NCBI RefSeq assembly: GCF_003352835.1
Contig: NZ_QLVD01000015.1
Coordinates: forward strand, 62,001 to 126,000
Length of the DNA: 64,000 nt
Reading direction: 5' to 3'
From: Ornithinimicrobium murale
GTDB taxonomy: Bacteria > Actinomycetota > Actinomycetes > Actinomycetales > Dermatophilaceae
Shown in pieces: positions 39,904 through 47,903 of this stretch (position 1 is the first letter of the stretch; each line of letters starts with the position of its first letter). Below the pieces are notes generated by a model. It was given only the letters and a program-made list of their open reading frames with translations, did no database searches and had not been told where the DNA came from. A program made the translations under genes and the position numbers.

Positions 39904-39917
39904 TAACCTTACTCGAC
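39904..39917 (+). promoter_or_regulatory. Candidate -10 TAACCT (ABC ATPase operon)
   Basis: TAACCT at 39904-39909 is 8 bases before the ATG at 39918. It faces away from the TACCAT promoter on the other strand. Confidence 0.4.
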
Positions 39918-40700
39918 ATGAGCGACGTCCTGGAATTTGCCGGTGTCGGCGTGCGCCGTGGCGGCAACACGCTGCTGGACGACATCGACTGGTCGGTCGA
40001 GGAGGGTGAGCGCTGGGTCGTCATCGGCCCCAACGGCGCGGGCAAGACCACCCTCCTGCAGATCGCAGCGGCCCGCATCCACCCGACCACGGGAGTCGCC
40101 GGGATCCTCGGTGAGGTGCTGGGGACCGTCGACGTCTTTGACCTGCGCCCACGCATCGGGCTGGCCAGCGCTGCTCTCGCAGACCGGATCCCGGCCGAGG
40201 AGATGGTGCGCGACGTCGTGGTGACCGCCTCCTGGGGCGTGACTGGTCGCTGGCGCGAGGAGTATGACGCGATGGACACCGGCCGGGCCGATGAGCTCCT
40301 GGTGGCCCTCGGCGTCGACCACCTGGCCACGCGTCGCTTCTCCACGCTGAGCGAGGGGGAGCGCAAGCGGGTGCAGATCGCCCGAGCGCTGATGACCGAC
40401 CCCGAGCTGATGCTGCTCGACGAGCCGGCCGCGGGCCTGGACCTGCGCGGCCGGGAGGACCTTGTCGGCCGCCTGCAGGTGCTGGCCGAGGACCTCGAGT
40501 CGCCGGCGATGGTGCTGGTCACCCACCACGTGGAGGAGATCCCGCCGGGGTTCACCGACATCCTGATGCTGCGGGACGGCCGGGTCGAGGCCGCGGGGCC
40601 CCTGGAGACCACGCTGACCGACGAGAACCTCTCGCGGACGTTCGGACTGCCGCTGGTGGTGGAGAAGCACGGCGCGCGCTGGGCCGCCCGCGCCGCATGA
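39918..40700 (+). CDS. ABC transporter ATP-binding protein (ModF/YlmA-like)
   Basis: This 260-residue ATPase has Walker A GPNGAGKTT near 38-46, signature STLSEGERKRVQIARAL, Walker B ELMLLDEPAAGLD and the H-loop THHVEEIPPGFTDIL. The HHVEEIP wording is typical of the stand-alone YlmA/ModF-like group rather than of importers with a defined permease. It overlaps the TSUP gene by ATGA; whether they work together is unknown because TSUP permeases normally need no ATPase. Confidence 0.9.
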   Translation: MSDVLEFAGVGVRRGGNTLLDDIDWSVEEGERWVVIGPNGAGKTTLLQIAAARIHPTTGVAGILGEVLGTVDVFDLRPRIGLASAALADRIPAEEMVRDVVVTASWGVTGRWREEYDAMDTGRADELLVALGVDHLATRRFSTLSEGERKRVQIARALMTDPELMLLDEPAAGLDLRGREDLVGRLQVLAEDLESPAMVLVTHHVEEIPPGFTDILMLRDGRVEAAGPLETTLTDENLSRTFGLPLVVEKHGARWAARAA

Positions 40701-41458
40701 GCGCCTTCGAGGTCTCGGCGATCATCCTCGCCGGCATGTGGGCCGGTGCCATCAACACCGTCGTGGGCTCCGGCACCCTGGTCACCTTCCCGACGTTGCT
40801 CTTCTTCGGCTACCCGCCGGTCTCGGCCAACATCTCCAACAGCCTCGGGCTGGTGGCGGGGGGCGTGACCGGAGCCTGGGGCTATCGTCGCGAGATCGCG
40901 CCGCTGCGTCAGGTGCTGGTCAAGCTCGCGCCCGCGTCGTTCCTGGGGGCCATCATCGGCGCGCTCTTGCTGCTGGTCCTGCCGGAGGCGGCCTTCGAGG
41001 CCATCGTCCCCGCGCTGATCGCCCTGGCGCTGGTGCTGGTGGTGCTCGGGCCGCGGATCAACGCCTGGGCGGCCCGGCACCACGCGGACCAGCTCACCGG
41101 TGGGCGCCTGGTCGTGCTCCTCGTCGGCGTCCTGGTCGCCGGCATGTATGGCGGATACTTCGGCGCGGCGCAGGGTGTCCTGCTGATCGGCATGATGAGC
41201 GTGCTGCTGCCCAACGGGCTCCAGGAGCTCAACGGGGCCAAGAACGTGCTCGGGCTGATCGTGAACTTCACCGCCGCCCTGGTCTTCCTGGTCGTCGACC
41301 CGACCCAGGTGAACTGGGTCATCGTCGGCTTGGTCGCCCTCGGTGCCTTCTTCGGCGGGCTGATCGGCGCGCGGGTGGGGCGCCTCATGCCGCCCTGGCT
41401 GTTGCGGGCCACCATCGTGATCATCGGTGTCGTCGCGATCGTGGTGCTGCTCGTATGA
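40697..41458 (+). CDS. TSUP (TauE/SafE) family anion permease
   Basis: This 253-residue membrane protein has about seven helices arranged as an internal repeat. The first half reads MWAGAINTVVGSGTLVTFPTLL and the second VLVAGMYGGYFGAAQGVLL, the two family signatures. Members export or import sulfite, sulfonates or related small anions. It overlaps both neighbours by ATGA and so sits in a three-gene operon. The substrate is not deducible. Confidence 0.92.
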   Translation: MSAFEVSAIILAGMWAGAINTVVGSGTLVTFPTLLFFGYPPVSANISNSLGLVAGGVTGAWGYRREIAPLRQVLVKLAPASFLGAIIGALLLLVLPEAAFEAIVPALIALALVLVVLGPRINAWAARHHADQLTGGRLVVLLVGVLVAGMYGGYFGAAQGVLLIGMMSVLLPNGLQELNGAKNVLGLIVNFTAALVFLVVDPTQVNWVIVGLVALGAFFGGLIGARVGRLMPPWLLRATIVIIGVVAIVVLLV

Positions 41459-42294
41459 CGAGTGCCGGGTTGCCCGACGGAGTCACCTGGATCGATGACC
41501 CGGCTGATGAGCGGGTCAGGGACTATGTCGGCCTGACCGACGTGGCCCTGCGCCGGGTCCTGGAGCCCGAGCAGGGGCTGTACCTCGCCGAGTCGGCCAA
41601 GGTCATCCACCGGGCCCTGGGTGCGGGCCACCGGTTCCGGTCGCTCCTACTCACGCCGCGCTGGCTCAGCGACCTCTCCGATCTGGTGCAGCGTGCGGTG
41701 TCCGAGGGGGCACCGGTCTTTGTCATGGACCCGACCGTGGCGGAGGCGATGACCGGCTTCCACCTGCACCGGGGCGCGCTCGCCGCGATGCACCGCCCCG
41801 TCCTGCCTCCCGTGGCCGAGATCCTCGACGGCGCACGCCGGGTGGCCGTGCTGGAGGACATCGTCGACCACACCAACGTCGGAGCCGTCTTCCGGTCTGC
41901 GGCCGCTCTCGGTGTCGACGCGGTGCTGGTCACGCCACGCTGTGCCGACCCCCTCTACCGCCGGTCGGTGCGGGTCTCGATGGGCACGGTCTTCCAGGTC
42001 CCGTGGACGCGCGTCGACCCGTGGCCGGGTGCGATCACCACCCTGCGCGAGATGGGCTTCACGGTGGCCGCCTTCGCCCTGCGCGATGACGGCCTGGACC
42101 TCGGTGAGCTGGCGGCCGACCCGCCGGAACGGCTGGCCCTCGTCCTGGGCACCGAGGGTGACGGTCTTGGTGCGCGGACGATCGCCGACGCCGACGTGGC
42201 TGTCCGCATCCCGATGTCGGGCGGGGTCGACTCGCTCAACGTCGCGGCCGCGAGCGCGGTGGCCTTCTGGGCCCTGCAGCCGCCCACCGCCTGA
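41455..42294 (+). CDS. TrmH/SpoU family RNA 2'-O-methyltransferase
   Basis: This 279-residue SPOUT methyltransferase has an N-terminal substrate-binding region (GLYLAESAKVIHRAL) and the knotted SAM-binding motifs DHTNVGAVFRSAAALG, LVLGTEGDGLG and IPMSGGVDSLNVAAASAVAFW. It modifies rRNA or tRNA ribose; which one is not clear. It begins in an ATGA overlap with the TSUP gene. Confidence 0.93.
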   Translation: MTSAGLPDGVTWIDDPADERVRDYVGLTDVALRRVLEPEQGLYLAESAKVIHRALGAGHRFRSLLLTPRWLSDLSDLVQRAVSEGAPVFVMDPTVAEAMTGFHLHRGALAAMHRPVLPPVAEILDGARRVAVLEDIVDHTNVGAVFRSAAALGVDAVLVTPRCADPLYRRSVRVSMGTVFQVPWTRVDPWPGAITTLREMGFTVAAFALRDDGLDLGELAADPPERLALVLGTEGDGLGARTIADADVAVRIPMSGGVDSLNVAAASAVAFWALQPPTA

Positions 42295-42374
42295 GCCCAG
42301 CACGCTCCGGCCGGGGCAACCTCAGCGGGGATCCACCGTCATCCCACGGGCAGCCGACCAGTGCGGCGAGACCC

Positions 42375-42968
42375 TCACCCCAGCAGCAGCCGGACGGCCA
42401 GCACCACCATCACGAGCGCGACGAGCAGGTCGACGACCCGCCAGGTCGTGGGCGAGGACAGCGGACGGGACAGGGCATGTGCTCCGAGTCCGAGGGCGCT
42501 GAACCACACCAGGCTGCCGACGCACGCTCCCAGGGCGAACCACCACCGGGCCTCGCCGTGAGAGGCGGCGAGCGTCCCGAGGAGCAGGACCGTGTCGAGA
42601 TAGACGTGCGGGTTCAGGAAGGTCAGGGCCAGGGCGGTGGTGAGCACGGAGCCTCGAGAGGCGGGACGACTGGCCACCAGTCCGGCCGGACGGGCGGCCG
42701 AGCGCAGGGAACCCCAGGCGAACCACAGCAGGTAACCAGCGCCCAGCCAGCGAATCACGGTCAGCACGGTCGGCTGGGAGCTGACGAGGGCGCCGACCCC
42801 GGCGGTGCCGACGGAGATGAGCAGGATGTCCGCCACGGCACAGATGAGGATGACCGAGCCGATGTGCTCGCGGCGGATGCCCTGGCGCAGCACGAAGGCG
42901 TTCTGGGCGCCGATGGCGATGATCAGGCCCAGGCCGGACACCAGGCCCGCAAGGATGACGGGGAGCAT
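42375..42968 (-). CDS. LysE/ArgO family amino acid exporter
   Basis: This 197-residue protein with six hydrophobic helices begins MLPVILAGLVSGLGLIIAIGAQNAFVLRQGI, the hallmark of LysE/ArgO exporters of lysine and arginine. The FLNPHVYLDTVLLLG motif is also present. The ATG at 42968 follows TAGGTT by 7 bases. It is divergent from a LysG/ArgP regulator, the classic arrangement. With cyanophycin (an Arg store) in the same region, arginine export control is of interest. Confidence 0.94.
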   Translation of the reverse strand: MLPVILAGLVSGLGLIIAIGAQNAFVLRQGIRREHIGSVILICAVADILLISVGTAGVGALVSSQPTVLTVIRWLGAGYLLWFAWGSLRSAARPAGLVASRPASRGSVLTTALALTFLNPHVYLDTVLLLGTLAASHGEARWWFALGACVGSLVWFSALGLGAHALSRPLSSPTTWRVVDLLVALVMVVLAVRLLLG

Positions 42969-42981
42969 GCGTCTCAACCTA
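42969..42981 (-). promoter_or_regulatory. Leaderless promoter TAGGTT-N7-ATG (exporter)
   Basis: TAGGTT at 42981-42976 on the minus strand precedes the exporter ATG by 7 bases. The lysG operator should lie in the remaining 45 bases to the lysG promoter. Confidence 0.5.
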
Positions 42982-43026
42982 GGAAGAGCCACTGCTGAAG
43001 CAAAACGCATCAGCCTTCAGGTGCCT

Positions 43027-43038
43027 TAGCATTGCTTC
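43027..43038 (+). promoter_or_regulatory. Leaderless promoter TAGCAT-N6-ATG (lysG)
   Basis: TAGCAT at 43027-43032 is 6 bases before the regulator ATG at 43039. Confidence 0.5.
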
Positions 43039-43980
43039 ATGCAGTTGGAACAGCTCCGCGCCCTGGTGGCGGTGGTGGACGAGGGCACCTTCGAGGCCGC
43101 CGCGAGCAGGCTCCGCATCAGCCCGTCCGCCGTCAGCCAGCGGATCCGCGCCCTGGAGTCGAGCACCGGACGGGTCCTGGTGCGACGGGGCTCTCCCTGC
43201 GCCGCGACCGAGGCCGGGGCTCTGGTGCTCCGCTCAGCACGTCAGGTGGAGCTGGTCATGGGGGAGGCGGCCGAGGCCCTCGGGACGGGTGCCACGGCCG
43301 GCACCGCGGAGGAGCACGAGGTCCAGGACACGCTGGCCCGGACCGAGCTGCGGGTTGCGGTCAACGCCGACTCCCTGGCCACCTGGTTCCCCGCGGTGCT
43401 CCGGGAGGCGGCCGCGTGGTCCGACGCCGTGCTGCGGCTGCGCGTCGACGACCAGGAGCACACCCAGGCCATGCTGTCCGCGGGGGAGGTGCTGGGGGCG
43501 GTCACGACGGCGGGTCGTGCCGTCGTCGGGTGCACGGTGCGTCAGCTGGGGGTGATGCGCTATCTCCCGGTCGTGGCGCCGGGCCTGCTGGCGGCCCACC
43601 AGGACGGCGGGCACGTGGACCTGGCCCGGATGCCGGTCGTGCAGTTCAATGCCAAGGACATGCTCCAGGACGCCGTGCGCTCGCCCGAGCAGATCAGCGC
43701 AGCCCCCTGGCACGAGGTGCCCTCCTCGGAGGCCTTCGCCCGGGCGGTGCGCGCCGGGCTCGGCTGGGGCATGCTGCCCGAGCACCAGATCGGGGCGTCC
43801 CTGGACGCCGGTCGGCTGGTGCGGGTGCCGGGGCTGCAGCATCAGAACGTGCCGTTGCACTGGCAGGTGTGGCACCTGGAGTCCCGTCACCTGAGCCGCC
43901 TGACCGCCACGGTCGTCGAGGCGGCGCGGGCCCTGCGTCCGGGTCAGCCGCCCGCTTCGGCCGGGGTCACCGGCGGCTGA
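43039..43980 (+). CDS. lysG: LysG/ArgP-type LysR-family regulator
   Basis: This 313-residue regulator has an N-terminal winged helix (FEAAASRLRISPSAVSQRIRALESSTGRVLVRR) and a periplasmic-binding-protein-like effector domain. ArgP/LysG activates the adjacent LysE/ArgO exporter when lysine or arginine accumulates. The divergent position fits this. Its 3' end overlaps the convergent phosphoribosyltransferase gene by 37 bases. Confidence 0.92.
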   Translation: MQLEQLRALVAVVDEGTFEAAASRLRISPSAVSQRIRALESSTGRVLVRRGSPCAATEAGALVLRSARQVELVMGEAAEALGTGATAGTAEEHEVQDTLARTELRVAVNADSLATWFPAVLREAAAWSDAVLRLRVDDQEHTQAMLSAGEVLGAVTTAGRAVVGCTVRQLGVMRYLPVVAPGLLAAHQDGGHVDLARMPVVQFNAKDMLQDAVRSPEQISAAPWHEVPSSEAFARAVRAGLGWGMLPEHQIGASLDAGRLVRVPGLQHQNVPLHWQVWHLESRHLSRLTATVVEAARALRPGQPPASAGVTGG

Positions 43981-44459
43981 TCGGACCAGGGGAAGACGAT
44001 CCACTCAGCGGTGTGCCGCCAGACGAAGTCGGGCTGCACGATGGTGCTCGGCTTCGCATAGAGCACGGCGCTGCGGGTGTCGGCACCGTGTGAGCTCAAC
44101 AGGTCCAGCACGAGCGCCAGGGTGCGCCCGGAGTCGGCGACGTCGTCCACCACGAGCAGGCGCCGGTCCCGGATCGACTCGGTGTCCAGCAGCGGCGCCA
44201 GCAGCACGGGGTCCGGGAGCGTCTCGTGCACATCGGTGTAGAACTCGACGTTGATCGCGTCGGACAGCTTGATCCCGAGGGCATAGGAAAGGGCTCCGCC
44301 GGGCAGCAGCCCGCCGCGGGCGACCGCGATGATGATCTCGGGGTCGAAGCCGGAGTCGGCCACGACCTGGGCCAGCTCGCGACTTGCCCTCCCGAACAGG
44401 TCCCAGGTGAGGACCTCCTTGTCGGGCAGGTCGGAGGAGTCTGCGTGGTATGCCGTCAC
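43944..44459 (-). CDS. Purine phosphoribosyltransferase
   Basis: This 171-residue type I phosphoribosyltransferase has the PRPP loop RRLLVVDDVADSGRTLALVLDLL and an N-terminal AVARGGLLPGGALSYALG. These suit xanthine/hypoxanthine/guanine salvage enzymes. The GTG at 44459 is 7 bases after TAACCT and has no ribosome-binding site. It converges on and overlaps lysG. Confidence 0.88.
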   Translation of the reverse strand: MTAYHADSSDLPDKEVLTWDLFGRASRELAQVVADSGFDPEIIIAVARGGLLPGGALSYALGIKLSDAINVEFYTDVHETLPDPVLLAPLLDTESIRDRRLLVVDDVADSGRTLALVLDLLSSHGADTRSAVLYAKPSTIVQPDFVWRHTAEWIVFPWSDQPPVTPAEAGG

Positions 44460-44472
44460 CCGGCCGAGGTTA
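44460..44472 (-). promoter_or_regulatory. Leaderless promoter TAACCT-N7-GTG
   Basis: TAACCT at 44472-44467 on the minus strand is 7 bases before the GTG of the phosphoribosyltransferase. Confidence 0.5.
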
Positions 44473-44512
44473 CTCCCCGCCGCCGGACAGGGGGCATGGT
44501 TGGGAGGCAAGC

Positions 44513-45043
44513 TCAGCGGGCCAGGCCCTCGACGACCTCGACGCCCGGCAGGTCCGCGACGAGCGCACCGGGCAGCCGCAGCTTGGAGCGGCGCAGTCCG
44601 GACCCGATCACCACCCGCGGGGAGTCGATCACCCGGGAGTCGACCAGCACGGGCCACTGGTCCGGCAACCCGACGGGGGTGATCCCGCCATACTCCATCC
44701 CCGTGTCGGCCACCGCTCGATCCATCGGCATGAAGCTGGCCTTGCGCACGTCCAGGCGCTTGCGCACGGTGCTGTTGACGTCGGCGCGGGTCGTGGCCAG
44801 CACCAGCCCGGCGGCGACCCGCTCGTCCTCACCGCGCCGGCCCAGGACCACGATGCAGTTGGCGCTCTCCTCGAGGAGCACGTCGGTGGAGTCGACCAGC
44901 GCCTGCGTGTCCGCCAGGTCGGGGTCGATCTCGGTGACCTCGACCGAGGCCGCCAGCGGCGTGCCCTCCAGGGCTTCCCGCACGGGGGCGGCCACCAGGT
45001 CGGGACGGTCGGTGAACGGGTGCCAGGTCAGTGCGCGCGTCAT
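44513..45043 (-). CDS. YbaK/EbsC family aminoacyl-tRNA deacylase-like protein
   Basis: This 176-residue protein has the YbaK fold features: NCIVVLGRRGEDERVAAGLVLATTRADVNS, then RKRLDVRKASFMPMDRAV and MEYGGITPVGLPDQWPVLVD. Family members hydrolyse mischarged tRNAs (Cys-tRNAPro, Ala-tRNAPro). It starts in an ATGA overlap with the DUF3037 gene. It is the third gene of the HipA-like/DUF3037/YbaK operon. Confidence 0.88.
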   Translation of the reverse strand: MTRALTWHPFTDRPDLVAAPVREALEGTPLAASVEVTEIDPDLADTQALVDSTDVLLEESANCIVVLGRRGEDERVAAGLVLATTRADVNSTVRKRLDVRKASFMPMDRAVADTGMEYGGITPVGLPDQWPVLVDSRVIDSPRVVIGSGLRRSKLRLPGALVADLPGVEVVEGLAR

Positions 45044-45417
45044 GACACCAGGATGCGCACCAGGTGCTGGAGCGTGCCAGCCGGGTCCTGCGTCGTGCCG
45101 CCGTGGATCGGCCCGGGCTGCACGATGGTGCTGCGCGGTGCACTCAGCCAGCCGAAGCGTGGCCCGAGCCGGTCCAGCCGCGGTGTAGTGGGCGAGTGCT
45201 CACCGGCGGCCACCCGGCATACGGCCTCCAGTGCAGCTCGCACAGCCTCCAGGTCCAGGTCGGGTGCCAGGGCACGGGCGCGGTCCTCGTGCAGCTCGTG
45301 GGCACCCTGGAGGAACTCGGCCTCCTGGCTGTAGAGCACCACACCCACGTTGATGAACTCCTCGCGCTCCACCCGGGGCACCAGCCGCAGCGTGACGTAC
45401 TGGTAGTCGTAGCTCAT
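45040..45417 (-). CDS. DUF3037 domain protein
   Basis: This 125-residue protein begins MSYDYQYVTLRLVPRVEREEFINVGVVLYS, the DUF3037 core. The function is unknown. The family is often found next to a HipA-like kinase, as here. It overlaps both neighbours by ATGA, so the three proteins are made together. It may be a partner or substrate of the kinase. Confidence 0.85.
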   Translation of the reverse strand: MSYDYQYVTLRLVPRVEREEFINVGVVLYSQEAEFLQGAHELHEDRARALAPDLDLEAVRAALEAVCRVAAGEHSPTTPRLDRLGPRFGWLSAPRSTIVQPGPIHGGTTQDPAGTLQHLVRILVS

Positions 45418-46181
45418 GCCGCACCACCCGGCAGCCAGACCTGTGGGCTCGCCAGCCGGGCCAACAGATGATCGCGGTATGCCGAGTGCACCGCCTGTGC
45501 GTCCGGCAGGTGAGTGGTGGTCTCCAGCCACTCCTCGGGCACCTGGTCGAGCACGTCACCGATCAGGTCGGCGGTGACTTGATCGGACAGCTCCTGATGG
45601 GTCCCCGGCAGATCGGTGGCCAGCGCGCCGAGCACGTGCTCCTCGGCGCGGAACGGCTGGGCGGCAAACCGCTGCGGGTTGGGCTCCTTGCTGGGCCAGG
45701 AGTGATGGAAGTAGAGCGCGGCCCCGTGGTCGATCAGCCAGGTGCGCCGGTGCCAGGTCAGCAGGTTGGGGTTGGACCAGGTGCGGTCGATGTTGGCGGT
45801 GAACGCGTCCAGCCACAGGATCCGGGACGCCAGCTCGGCGTCCGGGGGCCGGGAGCCGTCGTAGCCGAGTGACCCGGGCAGCAGATCCACACCCAGATTG
45901 GTGCCGGGGGAGGCGTTGAGCAGGTCCTGCACCTCCTCGTCAGCCTCATAGCGGGCGATCGCCGGTGGCAGAGTGATGGTCACCATCCGCGGCACGGGCA
46001 GCCCCAGCCGGCGGGCGAGCTCCCCGACGATGATCTCGGTGACCAGGACCTTCACCCCCTGCCCTGCGCCGTGGAACTTCACGACATAGGTCCCCAGGTC
46101 GTCGGCCTCGACGATGCCAGGCATCGAGCCACCCTCGCGGAGCGGGGTGACATAGCGAACTGCGGTGACGTGGTCGAGCAC
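45414..46181 (-). CDS. HipA-like kinase
   Basis: This 255-residue protein has a compact HipA/PI-kinase-like fold. VVKFHGAGQGVKVLVTEIIVG suggests the ATP lysine and Gly loop. DAFTANIDRTWSNPN and LIDHGAALYFHH correspond to the catalytic N-x-D-R and metal D-x-G motifs. There is no HipB-like antitoxin gene nearby. The GTG at 46181 is 6 bases after TAGGGT. It could phosphorylate a tRNA synthetase, as HipA does, or another target; the YbaK neighbour makes a tRNA link attractive but unproven. Confidence 0.85.
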   Translation of the reverse strand: MLDHVTAVRYVTPLREGGSMPGIVEADDLGTYVVKFHGAGQGVKVLVTEIIVGELARRLGLPVPRMVTITLPPAIARYEADEEVQDLLNASPGTNLGVDLLPGSLGYDGSRPPDAELASRILWLDAFTANIDRTWSNPNLLTWHRRTWLIDHGAALYFHHSWPSKEPNPQRFAAQPFRAEEHVLGALATDLPGTHQELSDQVTADLIGDVLDQVPEEWLETTTHLPDAQAVHSAYRDHLLARLASPQVWLPGGAA

Positions 46182-46193
46182 GTGCCGACCCTA
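46182..46193 (-). promoter_or_regulatory. Leaderless promoter TAGGGT-N6-GTG (HipA-like operon)
   Basis: TAGGGT at 46193-46188 on the minus strand is 6 bases before the GTG at 46181. It shares a 40-base gap with the divergent dinB. Confidence 0.5.
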
Positions 46194-46220
46194 CCCAGGT
46201 CCTGTGTCACAGTGGGCGCC

Positions 46221-47603
46221 ATGCCCGCCGTCCGCCGCGAGTCCAGCATCCTGCACCTGGATCTGGACGCATTCTTCGCCGCCGTCGAGCAGCGGGACAA
46301 GCCCTCGTTGCGGGGCAAGCCGGTGGTCGTCGGTGGGATCGGCCCGCGTGGGGTGGTGTCCACGGCGTCCTACGAGGCCCGCAAGTTCGGGGCCCGTTCG
46401 GCCATGCCGACCTCCGAGGCGCGGCGCCGCTGCCCCTCGGGCACGGCCTTTCTGGGCGGACGCTTTGACGCCTACCGGCTGACCTCGGGTGTGGTGATGG
46501 GTCTCCTGCGGGAGGTCTCCCCGGTGGTCGAGCAGGTCTCGGTCGACGAGGCCTATGTCGACCTCGCGGCCGGGGAGGGGCGGGACCTCTCACCTGACGC
46601 CCTGCGCGTCCTGGGGCACGATCTGCTGGCGCGGATCCGGGAGGGCACCGGTGGCCTGACCGCCTCGGTCGGGATCGCGCCGTCGAAGATGATGGCCAAG
46701 ATCGGCAGCGAGCTGAACAAGCCCGCCGGACTGACCCTCGTCGAGGCCGGCACCGAGCAGGAGGTCCTCGGCCCGATGTCGGTGCGGGCCATCGCCGGTG
46801 TGGGGCCGGCGACCGCGGCCCGCCTGCACGCCTTCGGCGTCGAGACCGTCCACGATCTGGCGAGGGTGAGCGAGGGCGACCTGGTCGCGATCTTCGGCCA
46901 GGCGCACGGCGGCAGTCTGGTGCGGCTGGCACGCGGCGAGGACGACCGGCCCGTGGAGACGCAGCGAGAGACCAAGAGCGTCTCGGTCGAGGAGACCTTC
47001 GAGACCGACATCGCCGATCCCGCGGTGCTGGAGCGCGAGCTCGACCTGATGGTGGCCCGTCTGGCCGGCCGGTTGGGGAAGTCGGCCTTCTTCGGCCGCA
47101 CCACCACGGTGAAGGTGCGCCAGCACGACTTCAGCCAGCTGACCCGATCGGGCACCCTGCCGTACGCGACAGGGGACCCGGCGGTCATCGGCCGCCAGGC
47201 CAAGCGCCTGTTGGCCGGAATCGATGTCACCTCTGGCATCCGGCTGCTGGGGGTGGGCGTGTCGGGCCTGACCACCCACGCCCAAGAGGAGCTCGAGCTG
47301 GGCGAGGGACTCTTCGCCAGCCCCGCGCCCGGCCAGCTCGAGGTGCCCGACAGCCTGGGTGAGGTGCAGGAGGAGGTGAGCACTCGGCATACCCCAGAAG
47401 TCCCCCACGGCCCGCAGTGGCGACCGGGCGCCGATGTCCGCCACGAGGAGCACGGGCCGGGCTGGGTGTGGGGGAGCGGGCTCGGCCGGGTGACCATCCG
47501 GTTCGAAGGCCCGCTGACCTCCCCGGGCCCGGTGAAGACCTTCGCCGCGGACGACCCGGCCCTGGCTCCGGCCGACCCGCCCGACTGGCGCCCGGCCTCC
47601 TGA
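46221..47603 (+). CDS. dinB: DNA polymerase IV (Y-family)
   Basis: DinB is an error-prone translesion polymerase. The 460-residue product has the catalytic LHLDLDAFFAAVEQ at 11-24, SVDEAYVDL, and the little-finger region. Residues from about 395 form an extra tail (DVRHEEHGPGWVWGSGLGRVTIRFEG) like the small beta domain that follows actinobacterial DinB and UvrD proteins. I use the ATG at 46221; a GTG three codons earlier (46212) is possible. No LexA-type box was seen in the short upstream gap. Confidence 0.95.
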   Translation: MPAVRRESSILHLDLDAFFAAVEQRDKPSLRGKPVVVGGIGPRGVVSTASYEARKFGARSAMPTSEARRRCPSGTAFLGGRFDAYRLTSGVVMGLLREVSPVVEQVSVDEAYVDLAAGEGRDLSPDALRVLGHDLLARIREGTGGLTASVGIAPSKMMAKIGSELNKPAGLTLVEAGTEQEVLGPMSVRAIAGVGPATAARLHAFGVETVHDLARVSEGDLVAIFGQAHGGSLVRLARGEDDRPVETQRETKSVSVEETFETDIADPAVLERELDLMVARLAGRLGKSAFFGRTTTVKVRQHDFSQLTRSGTLPYATGDPAVIGRQAKRLLAGIDVTSGIRLLGVGVSGLTTHAQEELELGEGLFASPAPGQLEVPDSLGEVQEEVSTRHTPEVPHGPQWRPGADVRHEEHGPGWVWGSGLGRVTIRFEGPLTSPGPVKTFAADDPALAPADPPDWRPAS

Positions 47604-47685
47604 GCTGTCCGAGGACTGGCGAAGCGGGCGGCCGTGCCCGGCGCCTTGCCCGAGGCAGGAATCGGGGTCGATGCGTGCTAATCTT

Positions 47686-47694
47686 TTGCGTCGT
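47686..47694 (+). promoter_or_regulatory. Extended -10 (TGCTAATCT) for tRNA-Leu
   Basis: TG-N-TAATCT lies 34 bases before the tRNA 5' end. No clear -35 was found. Confidence 0.45.
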
Positions 47695-47727
47695 TGCCCA
47701 CCGTGCAGAACGGTGCGGTGCACCCTC

Positions 47728-47814
47728 GTCCGGGTGGCGGAATGGCAGACGCGCTAGCTTGAGGTGCTAGTGCCCTTAACGGGCGTGGGGGTTCAAGTCC
47801 CCCTCCGGACACCA
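47728..47814 (+). tRNA. tRNA-Leu (anticodon GAG)
   Basis: The 87-base class II tRNA has a GTCCGGG acceptor strand paired with the 3' CTCCGGAC, an anticodon stem CTAGC/GCTAG with loop TTGAGGT (GAG at 47761-47763), a long variable arm (TGCCCTTAACGGGCG), a GGTTCAAGTCC T-arm and an encoded CCA end. It reads CUC and CUU leucine codons. Confidence 0.95.
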
Positions 47815-47817
47815 AGT

Positions 47818-47857
47818 GCCCCTCGGGTGTGTGAGAACCACAGACCCGAGGGGCTTT
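47818..47857. terminator. Rho-independent terminator after tRNA-Leu
   Basis: GCCCCTCGGGT (47818-47828) pairs perfectly over 11 bases with ACCCGAGGGGC (47844-47854), followed by TTT. It serves the tRNA and probably also the convergent MFS gene. Confidence 0.92.
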
Positions 47858-47903
47858 GTCATTGCGCCGCGCGGTCCCGGTCCGGGGCGTGGCCGTTGTC
47901 CGC

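Noticed and set aside
39875-41083. Upstream extension of the 39125-39874 gene to give a 652-residue protein
   Set aside because: The extension is antisense to the ABC ATPase and TSUP genes, and TACCAT six bases before the ATG at 39874 marks the real start.
45414-46181. Classic HipBA toxin-antitoxin pair
   Set aside because: No small helix-turn-helix HipB-like gene lies next to the kinase; the partner is DUF3037.
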